A DNA stretch of 5,929 bases from assembly GCA_030531135.1 (NCBI GenBank), contig JAUNOJ010000114.1, positions 1 through 5,929 on the forward strand, in the 5' to 3' direction. Each line of letters starts with the position of its first letter. Within the stretch, counting starts at the first letter, position 1. Positions 1 to 5,162 of the stretch are shown here, piece after piece. The DNA comes from Sutterellaceae bacterium. GTDB taxonomy: Bacteria > Pseudomonadota > Gammaproteobacteria > Burkholderiales > Burkholderiaceae_F. Both the position numbers and the translations under genes were made by a program. Below the pieces are notes generated by a model that saw only the letters and a list, made by a program, of their open reading frames with translations, was not told the origin of the DNA and did not search any database.

Positions 1-43
1 TGTTACAAAACAAGGGCTTTATCGCTGTAGTTTTCACACAAAT

Positions 44-202
44 TCATGAAGACCCGTAAAACACGATCTCAAAAGTACCGGCATCTCCCGAAGAGACTTT
101 CACAAGTGCGCCCATGACGGCAAAAAAGAGCGCCGCAACCAATTGCCAACACGACTGAAGCATGAGAAAAAACAGAAAGAAAATGTTCGAACGGTTTCTC
201 AT
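44..202 (-). pseudogene. N-terminal remnant of an EamA/DMT-family transporter
   Basis: A 52-codon minus-strand reading frame starts with MRNRSN and ends in TGA. Residues 7-34 form one long hydrophobic helix. The stretch AALFFAVMGALVK followed by TFEIVFY closely matches the first transmembrane helix and the start of the second in EamA drug/metabolite transporters, where the text usually goes on as FYRS plus a hydrophobic segment. Here it reads FYGSS and stops. None of the three frames in the 43 bases after the stop restores a hydrophobic second helix, so this looks like a real truncation and not a simple frameshift; family members have about 300 residues and ten helices. No good ribosome site precedes the ATG. 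It could instead be a short expressed membrane peptide, but the family resemblance favours a decayed gene. It is unrelated in position to the intact DMT transporter at the other end of the window. Confidence 0.5.
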
Positions 203-233
203 TGTAGTAAAAAGAGCACCGTTTTTGTTTTTT
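191..233 (+). terminator. possible plus-strand intrinsic terminator
   Basis: ACGGT (191-195) pairs with ACCGT (218-222) and CTC (198-200) with GAG (214-216), around a small internal loop and a 13-base loop. It is followed by a T-rich tail (TTTTTGTTTTTT, 222-233). The stem is short and interrupted, and no plus-strand gene is visible before it, so it may be chance in an AT-rich stretch, or it may end a transcript entering from the left. It overlaps the start of the transporter remnant on the other strand. Confidence 0.25.
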
Positions 234-338
234 GTCTTATCGGAGGCGCAAATTTTCTTAAGCTTGGCAAAAGTTAGGCGTGTAGAGTAGCGGCATCGAA
301 ACAAACATTTCGGTTTGATGATTTGCCGAGAAATAACG
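203..338. other. AT-rich intergenic leader before the ygbA-like gene
   Basis: This stretch between the transporter remnant and the ygbA-like gene holds no gene. It must contain the promoter of the downstream pair, but I could not pick a convincing -35/-10 set; TTGGCA at 264-269 is the best -35 and has no good partner. The clearest structure is an imperfect inverted repeat, CATCGAAAC (294-302) and GTTTGATG (313-320). Its arms match apart from one extra G and are 10 bases apart, ending 18 bases before the preferred start codon. It could be an operator or an RNA hairpin. No canonical FNR/NnrR box (TTGAT-N4-ATCAA) is present. Confidence 0.4.
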
Positions 339-779
339 ATGAGCATTGAAAAAGAAACAACAGGGGCAGTGGAGACGCCGCGCGTCGATGCACGTATGAA
401 ACGTCTGGAGTCGGGAACATTAAAGCGCGAAGCCGACACCATTGAAGCCATGATCGAAATCTATTGCAAAGCGCACCACGGCGGCAAAACGGACGCCAAC
501 GGCAAAAAGGTGCTTTGCGACGAGTGTCAGGCCTTGGCCGACTATGCCAGAAAACGTTTGTCGTGTTGCCCGTTCGGCGCGGACAAGCCCGTGTGCGGCA
601 AATGCAAGATTCACTGCTATAAACCGGAGCAGCGTCAAAAGATTTGCGAAGTCATGCGCTTTAGCGGTCCGAGAATTATGCTCGCGCACCCGATCATGGC
701 GCTGGAACACACCTGGAAGTCTTTGACGGTGAAGGCTCCGGAAAAGCCCCGCAATCCCAAGGCAACTAAGAAGGTGTAA
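339..779 (+). CDS. ygbA: YgbA-family 'nitrous oxide-stimulated promoter' protein
   Basis: The 146-residue product is a soluble, cysteine-rich protein of the YgbA_NO family. The E. coli member belongs to the NsrR regulon and is linked to survival of nitric oxide stress; its biochemical role is not established. Family landmarks appear in order: TIEAMIEIYCKAHH (34-47), LCDECQALADYARKRL (59-74), CCPFGADKPVC (76-86), CGKCKIHCYKP (86-96) and MRFSGPRIMLAHP (106-118). Cys60-x2-Cys63, Cys77 and Cys86-x2-Cys89-x3-Cys93 could form a metal or Fe-S site, which would suit a protein acting under nitrosative stress; that is inference. The first 20 or so residues and the Lys/Pro-rich tail (131-146) are extra to the conserved core. 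I prefer ATG 339, preceded by a weak GAGAA six bases upstream, over TTG 315 or ATG 318, which have no ribosome site. It is followed after 5 bases by a membrane protein gene. Confidence 0.9.
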   Translation: MSIEKETTGAVETPRVDARMKRLESGTLKREADTIEAMIEIYCKAHHGGKTDANGKKVLCDECQALADYARKRLSCCPFGADKPVCGKCKIHCYKPEQRQKICEVMRFSGPRIMLAHPIMALEHTWKSLTVKAPEKPRNPKATKKV

Positions 780-784
780 AACAC

Positions 785-1099
785 ATGTGGCGACTGATCT
801 TTCCGATTCTGGCGTACGTCCTTTTTGCCGCGCATCTGATGTTTCACGGTTTCGGGCTTTTTGTGGCCGCAGCCGGCCTGCTACCTGCGTTTTTTGTCGG
901 TTTCAGACATAAGGCCATCGTGTATGTACACACGGCTCTTTTGATCCTCATCGGTCTTGAATGGCTGCGGGCGATGTGGGCGTTGGTCGAGATTCGTTTG
1001 GCCCACGGCATGGACTGGAAGTTGGCGGCAGCGATTTTGACGGGCTGCGCCCTTTGGAGTTTTGTTTCGGCTTGGATTGTTTATCGTCGAAAGGACTGA
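785..1099 (+). CDS. small four-helix inner-membrane protein, unknown function
   Basis: I do not recognise a family for this 104-residue protein. It is almost entirely hydrophobic, with four predicted membrane helices at about 4-21, 24-40, 44-70 and 79-100, short loops and a basic C-terminus (YRRKD). His17 and His21 lie one turn apart in helix 1 and His49 lies in helix 3. Buried histidines of this kind can ligate haem or metal, but no known motif confirms this. The start is well supported: AAGGTG lies 8 bases before ATG 785, inside the last codons of the ygbA-like gene, and only 5 bases separate the two genes. Co-transcription and probably coupled translation are therefore likely, placing the protein in the same presumably NO-responsive unit. 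A perfect hairpin 50 bases downstream probably ends the transcript. Confidence 0.75.
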   Translation: MWRLIFPILAYVLFAAHLMFHGFGLFVAAAGLLPAFFVGFRHKAIVYVHTALLILIGLEWLRAMWALVEIRLAHGMDWKLAAAILTGCALWSFVSAWIVYRRKD

Positions 1100-1110
1100 G
1101 GTAACATTTT

Positions 1111-1138
1111 TGGCGGAAAAGGAGGGATTCGAACCCTT
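1111..1138 (-). pseudogene. tRNA 3'-end fragment (serine type), possible attachment-site scar
   Basis: Read on the minus strand this is a T-arm (AAGGG-TTCGAAT-CCCTC), the 3' acceptor strand CTTTTCC, discriminator G and an encoded CCA. The TTCCGCCA ending with G73 fits tRNA-Ser best; tRNA-Asn is possible. The rest of the tRNA is absent. Where the variable arm, anticodon arm and 5' acceptor strand (expected GGAAAAG) should lie, there is instead a terminator-like hairpin and the end of the DUF748 gene. The outermost T-stem pair is A/C, a mismatch that also suggests decay. Such 3'-end copies are typically left where elements integrate into tRNA genes, although no integrase is present here. It is not a functional tRNA. 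Confidence 0.6.
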
Positions 1139-1148
1139 CGAAACAATT

Positions 1149-1174
1149 GAGCCCTCGAAATTTTTCGAGGGCTC
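1149..1174. terminator. bidirectional intrinsic terminator between converging genes
   Basis: A perfect 26-base inverted repeat consists of GAGCCCTCGAAA and TTTCGAGGGCTC with a two-base centre; in RNA it is more realistically a 9-bp GC-rich stem with an 8-base AU loop. It is followed by TTTATC on the plus strand and by AATTGTTT on the minus strand. It sits between the convergent membrane-protein gene (ending at 1099) and the DUF748 gene (minus strand, ending at 1208), so it can serve both transcripts. Confidence 0.75.
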
Positions 1175-1207
1175 TTTATCGTTCAGGTAGGAATTATAGC
1201 GCTTGGG

Positions 1208-2986
1208 CTACTTTTTCTGCGCCTTGGCAAACACGTTGTTCAAAGCTTCGATCGCCAGCTTTTGCAACGTATCGGTGCCCTTGCTGTTCACACTAAAGCG
1301 TCCGTTGCCATACACCACATCCTGCAAGTGAATGTCTTTGGTGATGGTTTCTTCGGCTTTTTGCAAACGTTGAGCCGTGTTGCTGTGGCCCGTGGCTTCG
1401 GCGAGTTTGCCCAAGATTCCTAAAACGGAACTCGTGGTCTTGGTGACCTGTTGCGCCGGTTCTTTAATGAGCAAATCCTTGATCGTGATGTTGACCGGAT
1501 CGACGGACTTTAACTGCATGCCGGTGACCTGGGCTTCCTTCCACGTCATCAAGGTTTTGCCTGCGGCACTCTTGGCTTCCAAGTTGTCTACGGCAAAGTC
1601 GCCCGACCAAGCCACCTGCATGGTCTTACCCGACTTGTAATCGAGTTTGCCCATGACGTCGGCCGTGCCTTTGGTGAGCTGAGCGCCTGCTAAGGTTTTG
1701 ATCCAGGGGTTAAACGTGGCAAAGTTCAACGTCTTCACGTTGGTGGTGGCGTTGACGGCCAACGGGGTCAACGTCAGTTTACCCGTGCTGTCCAACGTGC
1801 CGCCCGCGACCTTGGCGCTTGCCGAATAGGTGCCGGTGGCGCCGTTTTTGGACGAGAAGTTGTTGGCCTTTAAATTGATGGCCGTTGCCGACAAGGACGA
1901 AGCCGGCTTCAAAGACGAGTCTGTGACCTTGACCGAGCCTCCTGCAATTTCGGCCTCCGAAACGGACCAATTCCAAGCGGCGGAACTCGAAGCCTTGGTG
2001 TCCGTTGCCGTCGTTGTGGCGGCCTTGTTGCTTGACTGACTGGCAATCGTGGTGACGATCGCCGGTTTCACAATTTCAATGCGCTTGATGTTGACGGTTT
2101 GTTTGGCCAAATCAAACAGATCGATTTGTGTGGAGAAGTTGTCGACCTTGGCAGTCGTCTTGCCGTTGTCGGCTCTCACGTCCACCTGTTTGGCCTGCAC
2201 CGTGCCTTTGACGGTCAAGGCTGTGGTGCCGTTTTTGGGCATGGCAAAGTCCAAATCCAAGACGGTGGTCAAATGTGCCGAGCGCACGTCGACCGGAATC
2301 GTGACCGGTACGGCCTTTAAAATCTTGGCCACATCCAAGTCGGCAATGTTTAAAGCCATCGTCGCGGCATCGGCCTTGACGGTGCCCGTGGCCGAAATGG
2401 GGGTACCGTCGACCTTTAAGCTCAGCTTGGGTGCAATGGCGCCCGTTGAAGCCGCCGGCAAAGTGGAAATGACGGGAAGCTCGAAGTTGATGTCGGTGAC
2501 GTTAACCGTTGCCCCGGCTTTGGGATTGGTAAAGCGCACGGAGCTATTTGCCACACGAATGTTCGAGAGGCTAAAGGCGGGTAGCGACTTGGAAGCCGAC
2601 GATGTTTCCTCAACCTTTTGTGCCGTTTCTTCATTGTTCTTTTCGTTGGCAGTGAGCTGAACGTGCAGACCCGAAACATCGATAAACTCGACAATGGGCG
2701 CCATTTGTGTGACGGAAGCAAAACTCACCTTGGTCGAGAGACTCTCCAAGTCCAGAACATGATTTTCCGGACGATTGGCCGACTCGATTCTCAAGCCCTT
2801 GAGATCGAATTGCCAAGTCCAGGGATTGAATGTGACGTCCTCGACGTATGCGTTACGACCGCCCAAGGCCTCGGGCAGATAGTTGTTGACGGCCCAGCGA
2901 ACGCCGAAGGGAACGCCGACGTAACCGGCGGCGGCATAAATACCCACTAAAGCAGCAACGCCGATAACGGGTTTGATAATACGCAT
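1208..2986 (-). CDS. DUF748/AsmA-like envelope protein, short form
   Basis: This 592-residue protein has one N-terminal membrane helix or uncleaved signal (about 5-24) and a long beta-strand-rich, Ser/Thr/Ala-rich periplasmic part. DUF748 signatures are visible: DVTFNPWTWQFDLKGLRI (50-67), WNWSVSEAEIAGGSVKVTD (338-356), FATFNPWI (422-429) and the segment at 466-510 ending in IKDLLIKEP. DUF748 belongs with the AsmA-like proteins (AsmA, TamB, YhdP), envelope proteins that link inner and outer membrane; several are implicated in phospholipid transport. The exact role of this member is unknown. Low-complexity linkers lie at about 113-134 and 315-336. Many DUF748 proteins are much longer; this one stops about 80 residues after the EP landmark with a basic tail, so the usual C-terminal half is missing. 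ATG 2986 is supported by GAGGG (2994-2998 on the plus strand) seven bases upstream and a plausible promoter. It is transcribed alone. Confidence 0.85.
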   Translation of the reverse strand: MRIIKPVIGVAALVGIYAAAGYVGVPFGVRWAVNNYLPEALGGRNAYVEDVTFNPWTWQFDLKGLRIESANRPENHVLDLESLSTKVSFASVTQMAPIVEFIDVSGLHVQLTANEKNNEETAQKVEETSSASKSLPAFSLSNIRVANSSVRFTNPKAGATVNVTDINFELPVISTLPAASTGAIAPKLSLKVDGTPISATGTVKADAATMALNIADLDVAKILKAVPVTIPVDVRSAHLTTVLDLDFAMPKNGTTALTVKGTVQAKQVDVRADNGKTTAKVDNFSTQIDLFDLAKQTVNIKRIEIVKPAIVTTIASQSSNKAATTTATDTKASSSAAWNWSVSEAEIAGGSVKVTDSSLKPASSLSATAINLKANNFSSKNGATGTYSASAKVAGGTLDSTGKLTLTPLAVNATTNVKTLNFATFNPWIKTLAGAQLTKGTADVMGKLDYKSGKTMQVAWSGDFAVDNLEAKSAAGKTLMTWKEAQVTGMQLKSVDPVNITIKDLLIKEPAQQVTKTTSSVLGILGKLAEATGHSNTAQRLQKAEETITKDIHLQDVVYGNGRFSVNSKGTDTLQKLAIEALNNVFAKAQKK

Positions 2987-3014
2987 GGTATGACCCTCAA
3001 ATTTCGTTGTGTAG

Positions 3015-3043
3015 ATAAGACCATACTAGCGCAAATACGGCAA
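3015..3043 (-). promoter_or_regulatory. predicted sigma70 promoter of the DUF748 gene
   Basis: On the minus strand TTGCCG (plus positions 3038-3043) and TCTTAT (3015-3020) are separated by exactly 17 bases. Each matches four of six consensus positions, and TG one base before the -10 box gives an extended -10. The start point would fall near 3008, leaving a leader of about 20 bases that contains the GAGGG ribosome site. The geometry is good and the matches moderate. Confidence 0.35.
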
Positions 3044-3120
3044 TTTTCCATTCGTCCTACGTAAAAACCGGGGCAAAAATCGGTAAACAATCGTTAGGCG
3101 CATACTGTGGTCAATCACTG

Positions 3121-4050
3121 TTACGGTGCCGGTTTTTGCGCCGGGAAAAGCACTTTCAAAGCGTCGAAAATGGCGGGCGGCGCGACCGTGCCGTGTACCT
3201 CGTCAGGAAAAAAGCGCACGTGCGCGGCGATTCCTTGGTGCGTCAATGTTGTTGCCGTTTCTTCCGAAAAGCGTTGGGCCTCGGAGCGATGCACGACGTT
3301 TTCTTTTCTCGGCTTTGCCGCAAAGGCCGCGTAAAGCACCGGAGGGTGCGTCATGTCTTTGGCTGTCGGCACACCTTTTAGAGCTGCCGCATGCGCCAAT
3401 TTCCCTTGGTCCCACCACAGGCTCGGGTCGAGCGCCGCGTATGCGTCAAAGGCTTGCGGCTGCGTCAAAAGCGCATGCAACGTAAAAAGTCCTCCGAAGG
3501 AGTGCCCGATCAACATGCGGCGAGCGATGCGCACACCCGAGGGCAGGCGGTTTTCGGCAGCTTCTCGCAATTCCGTCGTGAGAAACCGAAGGAACTTGTC
3601 CGCGTCGCCTCCGACAGGTACTGCCTTGACATCGATCGTGCCGTCTCTTTTGGCGTTGGAAGCCGAGGGAGTGAAGTCGCGCGTTCTGTCCGTGCTGACG
3701 ACCCCCACAACCACAGCCGGCCCCAAAGAGGAAATGCGCGAAGCTTCGAAAAATGCTGCCGAGGCTGCGGCCGACGCAAAGTGCTTTTCGGCGTCGAGAA
3801 TGTAGATGACGGTCACATCGACGGGCGTATCGGCGGCATTCTTGACTTTGGGCGGCACACGCATGACAAACGTACGGTCTTCGTCGAGAATTTCGGAGTG
3901 CAGGTTGATTGCGTTGGCAAGCAGTACCGGCTCGGTTTCCGTCATCGATTGAGAAATTTGCGGCATGCCCGAAGCTAGAACTGCCGGCGACAGGAAAAAT
4001 AGGAGAGAAGACAAGAGCACTGTCGAAAGGGCAATGATCGATTTTGGCAT
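3121..4050 (-). CDS. secreted IroE-like alpha/beta-hydrolase (esterase D family)
   Basis: A 309-residue serine hydrolase of the esterase PF00756 group, closest in text to the IroE/Fes-like periplasmic branch that cleaves catecholate siderophore esters. Residues 1-27 form a signal peptide with a MPK start, a leucine-rich core and a likely AVLA/S cut, so it acts in the periplasm or outside. Landmarks: VIYILDAEKHF (81-91), FTPS (126-129), GGDADKFLRFL (147-157), nucleophile elbow GHSFGG (182-187, Ser184), LDPSLWWD (207-214) and DEVHG (283-287, His286). Ser184/His286 match the Ser-His dyad layout described for IroE. No siderophore synthesis or uptake gene is nearby, so the substrate is open. I chose ATG 4050: the 21 extra residues possible upstream are encoded by the terminator at 4066-4110, and the signal peptide begins here. 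No Shine-Dalgarno sequence is visible before either start. Confidence 0.85.
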   Translation of the reverse strand: MPKSIIALSTVLLSSLLFFLSPAVLASGMPQISQSMTETEPVLLANAINLHSEILDEDRTFVMRVPPKVKNAADTPVDVTVIYILDAEKHFASAAASAAFFEASRISSLGPAVVVGVVSTDRTRDFTPSASNAKRDGTIDVKAVPVGGDADKFLRFLTTELREAAENRLPSGVRIARRMLIGHSFGGLFTLHALLTQPQAFDAYAALDPSLWWDQGKLAHAAALKGVPTAKDMTHPPVLYAAFAAKPRKENVVHRSEAQRFSEETATTLTHQGIAAHVRFFPDEVHGTVAPPAIFDALKVLFPAQKPAP

Positions 4051-4065
4051 GGTAAACGGATATCG

Positions 4066-4110
4066 AAAAAACAAATGCCTGCAAATTCCGAGAAACTCGG
4101 ACTTTACAGG
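4066..4110 (-). terminator. intrinsic terminator of the methyltransferase gene
   Basis: On the minus strand CCTGTAAAGTCCGAG and CTCGGAATTTGCAGG form a 15-position stem with a TTT loop (plus positions 4078-4110). It has 13 Watson-Crick pairs, one G-U pair and one mismatch. Two bases later comes the tail TTTGTTTTTT. It lies 41 bases past the methyltransferase stop and only 15 bases before the esterase ATG, so it separates the two genes. Confidence 0.75.
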
Positions 4111-4151
4111 CATGAATGAGGGGTCGAAATCGGGGGCGTTTCGCTTTTGCT

Positions 4152-4868
4152 TTACGGCTTTTTGGCCATCACGATCAAGCGAGAAGATTTTTCGTCAAAG
4201 GGCGCAAAGCCCTGAGCGAAAAATTCAATATCGACAAAGCCCGCCGCCGTGAGAATTTCTTTGAATTCTTCGGGCGTATAGATGCGAACGCTTGCCGAGA
4301 CCGGGCCGCGGAATTCCGTGGCAGGAAACGTCACGCAAGCGCGATGCGTTTCGGCGTCCCACGTTTCGGCCAGCATTTCGCCAGAGGCGATGATGCGGCT
4401 CGCTTCCCCGGCAATGACGCGATAGGGGTTGGAGACTTCGATCAAGAGCGTGCCGCCCGAGACCAGAGCGCCGAAAAAGCGCTTGACGAGTTCGGCGTTG
4501 TTGGCATCCGAAAAGAACCCGAAGGAGCTTGCCCAGTTGAGCACCACGTCCATGTTCTGCGGAAATTCGGCCGTGCGCATGTCGGCACTGCGGAAAGTAC
4601 CTGCCAGACCCGCACGCTGGAATTTGTTCTTGGCGGCGGCCACGAAGTGGGCATTGAATTCAAGCCCTTCGACGACGGCACCCTTGCGAGCCAAGGGGAA
4701 GCTTAAGTCGGCCTTGTTGCACGGGCATTCGAAAACTTTCGCGCCGGCCTCAAGTCCCAAATGTGTCCAGATGGCTTCGGCATCGGCCTTGCTTTGCGCC
4801 GGATCGCGCAACCATTTGTCTTCGGGGACGTGACGGAACCACTCGGTTAAGGGCTGAGCTTGTGACAT
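4152..4868 (-). CDS. class I SAM-dependent methyltransferase, substrate unknown
   Basis: A 238-residue cytoplasmic protein with the class I (Rossmann) methyltransferase order: motif I region KVFECPCNKADLSFPLA (44-60), beta2 end VVEGLEF (65-71, Glu70 expected at the ribose), SADMR (95-99, Asp97 near adenine), beta4 MDVVLNWASSFGFFSD (106-121), GGTLLIEV (138-145), and a C-terminal beta-sheet cap with YTPEEFKEILTAAGF (197-211). The FGFFSD text is shared with small-molecule methyltransferases of the Methyltransf_25/11 type. Motif I is unusual: the glycines normally following the acidic residue (as in PCGTGR) are replaced by NKAD. ATG 4868 is preferred over the upstream in-frame start at 4919: it has a weak GAGAAG six bases before it, and the 17 extra residues would be read from the inverted-repeat leader. 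It is monocistronic, with its own terminator, and divergent from the transporter region. The substrate cannot be told from sequence. Confidence 0.85.
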   Translation of the reverse strand: MSQAQPLTEWFRHVPEDKWLRDPAQSKADAEAIWTHLGLEAGAKVFECPCNKADLSFPLARKGAVVEGLEFNAHFVAAAKNKFQRAGLAGTFRSADMRTAEFPQNMDVVLNWASSFGFFSDANNAELVKRFFGALVSGGTLLIEVSNPYRVIAGEASRIIASGEMLAETWDAETHRACVTFPATEFRGPVSASVRIYTPEEFKEILTAAGFVDIEFFAQGFAPFDEKSSRLIVMAKKP

Positions 4869-4889
4869 ATTCGTCTTCTCTTTTATGAA
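4862..4889 (+). promoter_or_regulatory. weak candidate promoter for the transporter leader
   Basis: GTGACA (4862-4867, five of six matches to the -35 consensus) and TATGAA (4884-4889, four of six) are 16 bases apart. Transcription would begin near 4896 and include the whole inverted repeat, the short ORF and the terminator before the transporter. The -35 overlaps the first codons of the divergent methyltransferase gene. This is the best plus-strand match I found here, but it is weak. Confidence 0.2.
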
Positions 4890-4905
4890 AATGTTCTGTG
4901 ACAAA

Positions 4906-4978
4906 GGCGGCGCAAACAATGTTCAACAGCTTAAAGGAGGCTATGTATGTCCGAAGACATCGTGAGGTTTGCGCCGCC
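4906..4978. repeat. 12-bp perfect inverted repeat flanking a ribosome site
   Basis: GGCGGCGCAAAC (4906-4917) and GTTTGCGCCGCC (4967-4978) are exact inverse complements separated by 49 bases. The stem would be very stable. On the plus-strand transcript the loop carries the strong ribosome site AAAGGAGG (4933-4940) and the start of the short ORF, and a second small hairpin ATGTC-CGAA-GACAT (4947-4960) starts at the start codon. On the minus strand the structure lies in the leader of the methyltransferase gene. It is not followed by a T-tract on the plus strand, so it is not a plain terminator there. Function unknown; an RNA regulatory element is the leading idea. Confidence 0.55.
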
Positions 4979-5120
4979 GAACGACTATTGTATCAGGGGC
5001 TGGGAAGGCAGGCGAATTTTTGCGACAACAAATCGCTCGGTCAACGCCCTCTTGCAAGCGAGCAAATGCTTTGAGACAATACGTTTTCGATTTGTTGCGT
5101 CGAGTCCGAATTCGTGTTGA
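4947..5120 (+). CDS. 57-codon leader ORF before a DMT transporter
   Basis: ATG 4947 follows AAAGGAGG with an ideal 6-base gap, the best ribosome site in the window. The frame stays open for 57 codons, beginning MSEDIVRF, and ends at TGA 5118-5120. The product is basic and polar, with no membrane helix, signal peptide or recognised motif and three cysteines (15, 43, 57). It is too short and unfamiliar to call a conserved protein. The stop codon lies across the loop and 3' arm of the intrinsic terminator at 5097-5139, and the transporter starts 42 bases later. That is the arrangement of a regulatory leader peptide, although there is no obvious run of a single amino acid as in classical biosynthetic attenuators. 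ATG 4943 (43 codons, ending at 5074) is only two bases from GGAGG and is less likely. It may also be a non-functional ORF. Confidence 0.35.
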   Translation: MSEDIVRFAPPNDYCIRGWEGRRIFATTNRSVNALLQASKCFETIRFRFVASSPNSC

Positions 5121-5139
5121 CTCGGCGTTTGTCTTTTTT
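5097..5139 (+). terminator. intrinsic terminator, possibly conditional, before the transporter
   Basis: GCGTCGAGTC (5097-5106) pairs with GACTCGGCGT (5119-5128) over ten positions, two of them G-U, with a 12-base loop. It is followed by TTGTCTTTTTT (5129-5139). It lies 23 bases before the transporter ATG, with the GGAG ribosome site (5149-5152) between them. An upstream transcript must read through it to express the transporter. CTCG (5036-5039) and ACGC (5044-5047) could pair with CGAG and GCGT of the 5' arm as an alternative fold, but such short matches may be chance. Confidence 0.65.
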
Positions 5140-5162
5140 GCTACGAGCGGAGTTCGAAATCC

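Noticed and set aside
1..59. End of a plus-strand gene entering from the left
   Set aside because: All three frames end within 60 bases and none of the tails is recognisable, so nothing can be claimed.
311..324. FNR/NnrR-type box near TTGAT
   Set aside because: Only one half-site matches; the second half (ATCAA at the right spacing) is absent, and it sits too close to the start codon.
1109..1200. Complete tRNA-Ser gene on the minus strand
   Set aside because: Only the T-arm, 3' acceptor strand and CCA exist. No matching 5' acceptor strand, D-arm or anticodon arm is found, and a terminator hairpin occupies the place.
2049..2660. 203-codon plus-strand open frame within the DUF748 gene
   Set aside because: It is the complement of a recognisable DUF748 coding region; no ribosome site and no family resemblance.
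3066..3090. Short terminator after the esterase (ACCG/CGGT stem followed by T's)
   Set aside because: A four-base stem with a ten-base loop is too weak to call.
3391..4084. Long overlapping frames on both strands inside the esterase gene
   Set aside because: They lie in GC-rich coding sequence, are Arg/Cys-rich and show no motif, while the esterase frame has a signal peptide and catalytic motifs.
4051..4113. 21-residue N-terminal extension of the esterase
   Set aside because: The bases form a terminator hairpin and T-tract, and the extension would bury the signal peptide.
4869..4919. 17-residue N-terminal extension of the methyltransferase
   Set aside because: It is read from the inverted-repeat leader and starts from a non-ATG codon, and the family match begins after Met 4868.
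5117..5147. Promoter for the transporter within the terminator (TTGACT as -35)
   Set aside because: The -35 is good, but the only -10 candidate is poor with a 19-base spacer, and the start point would fall after the ribosome site.
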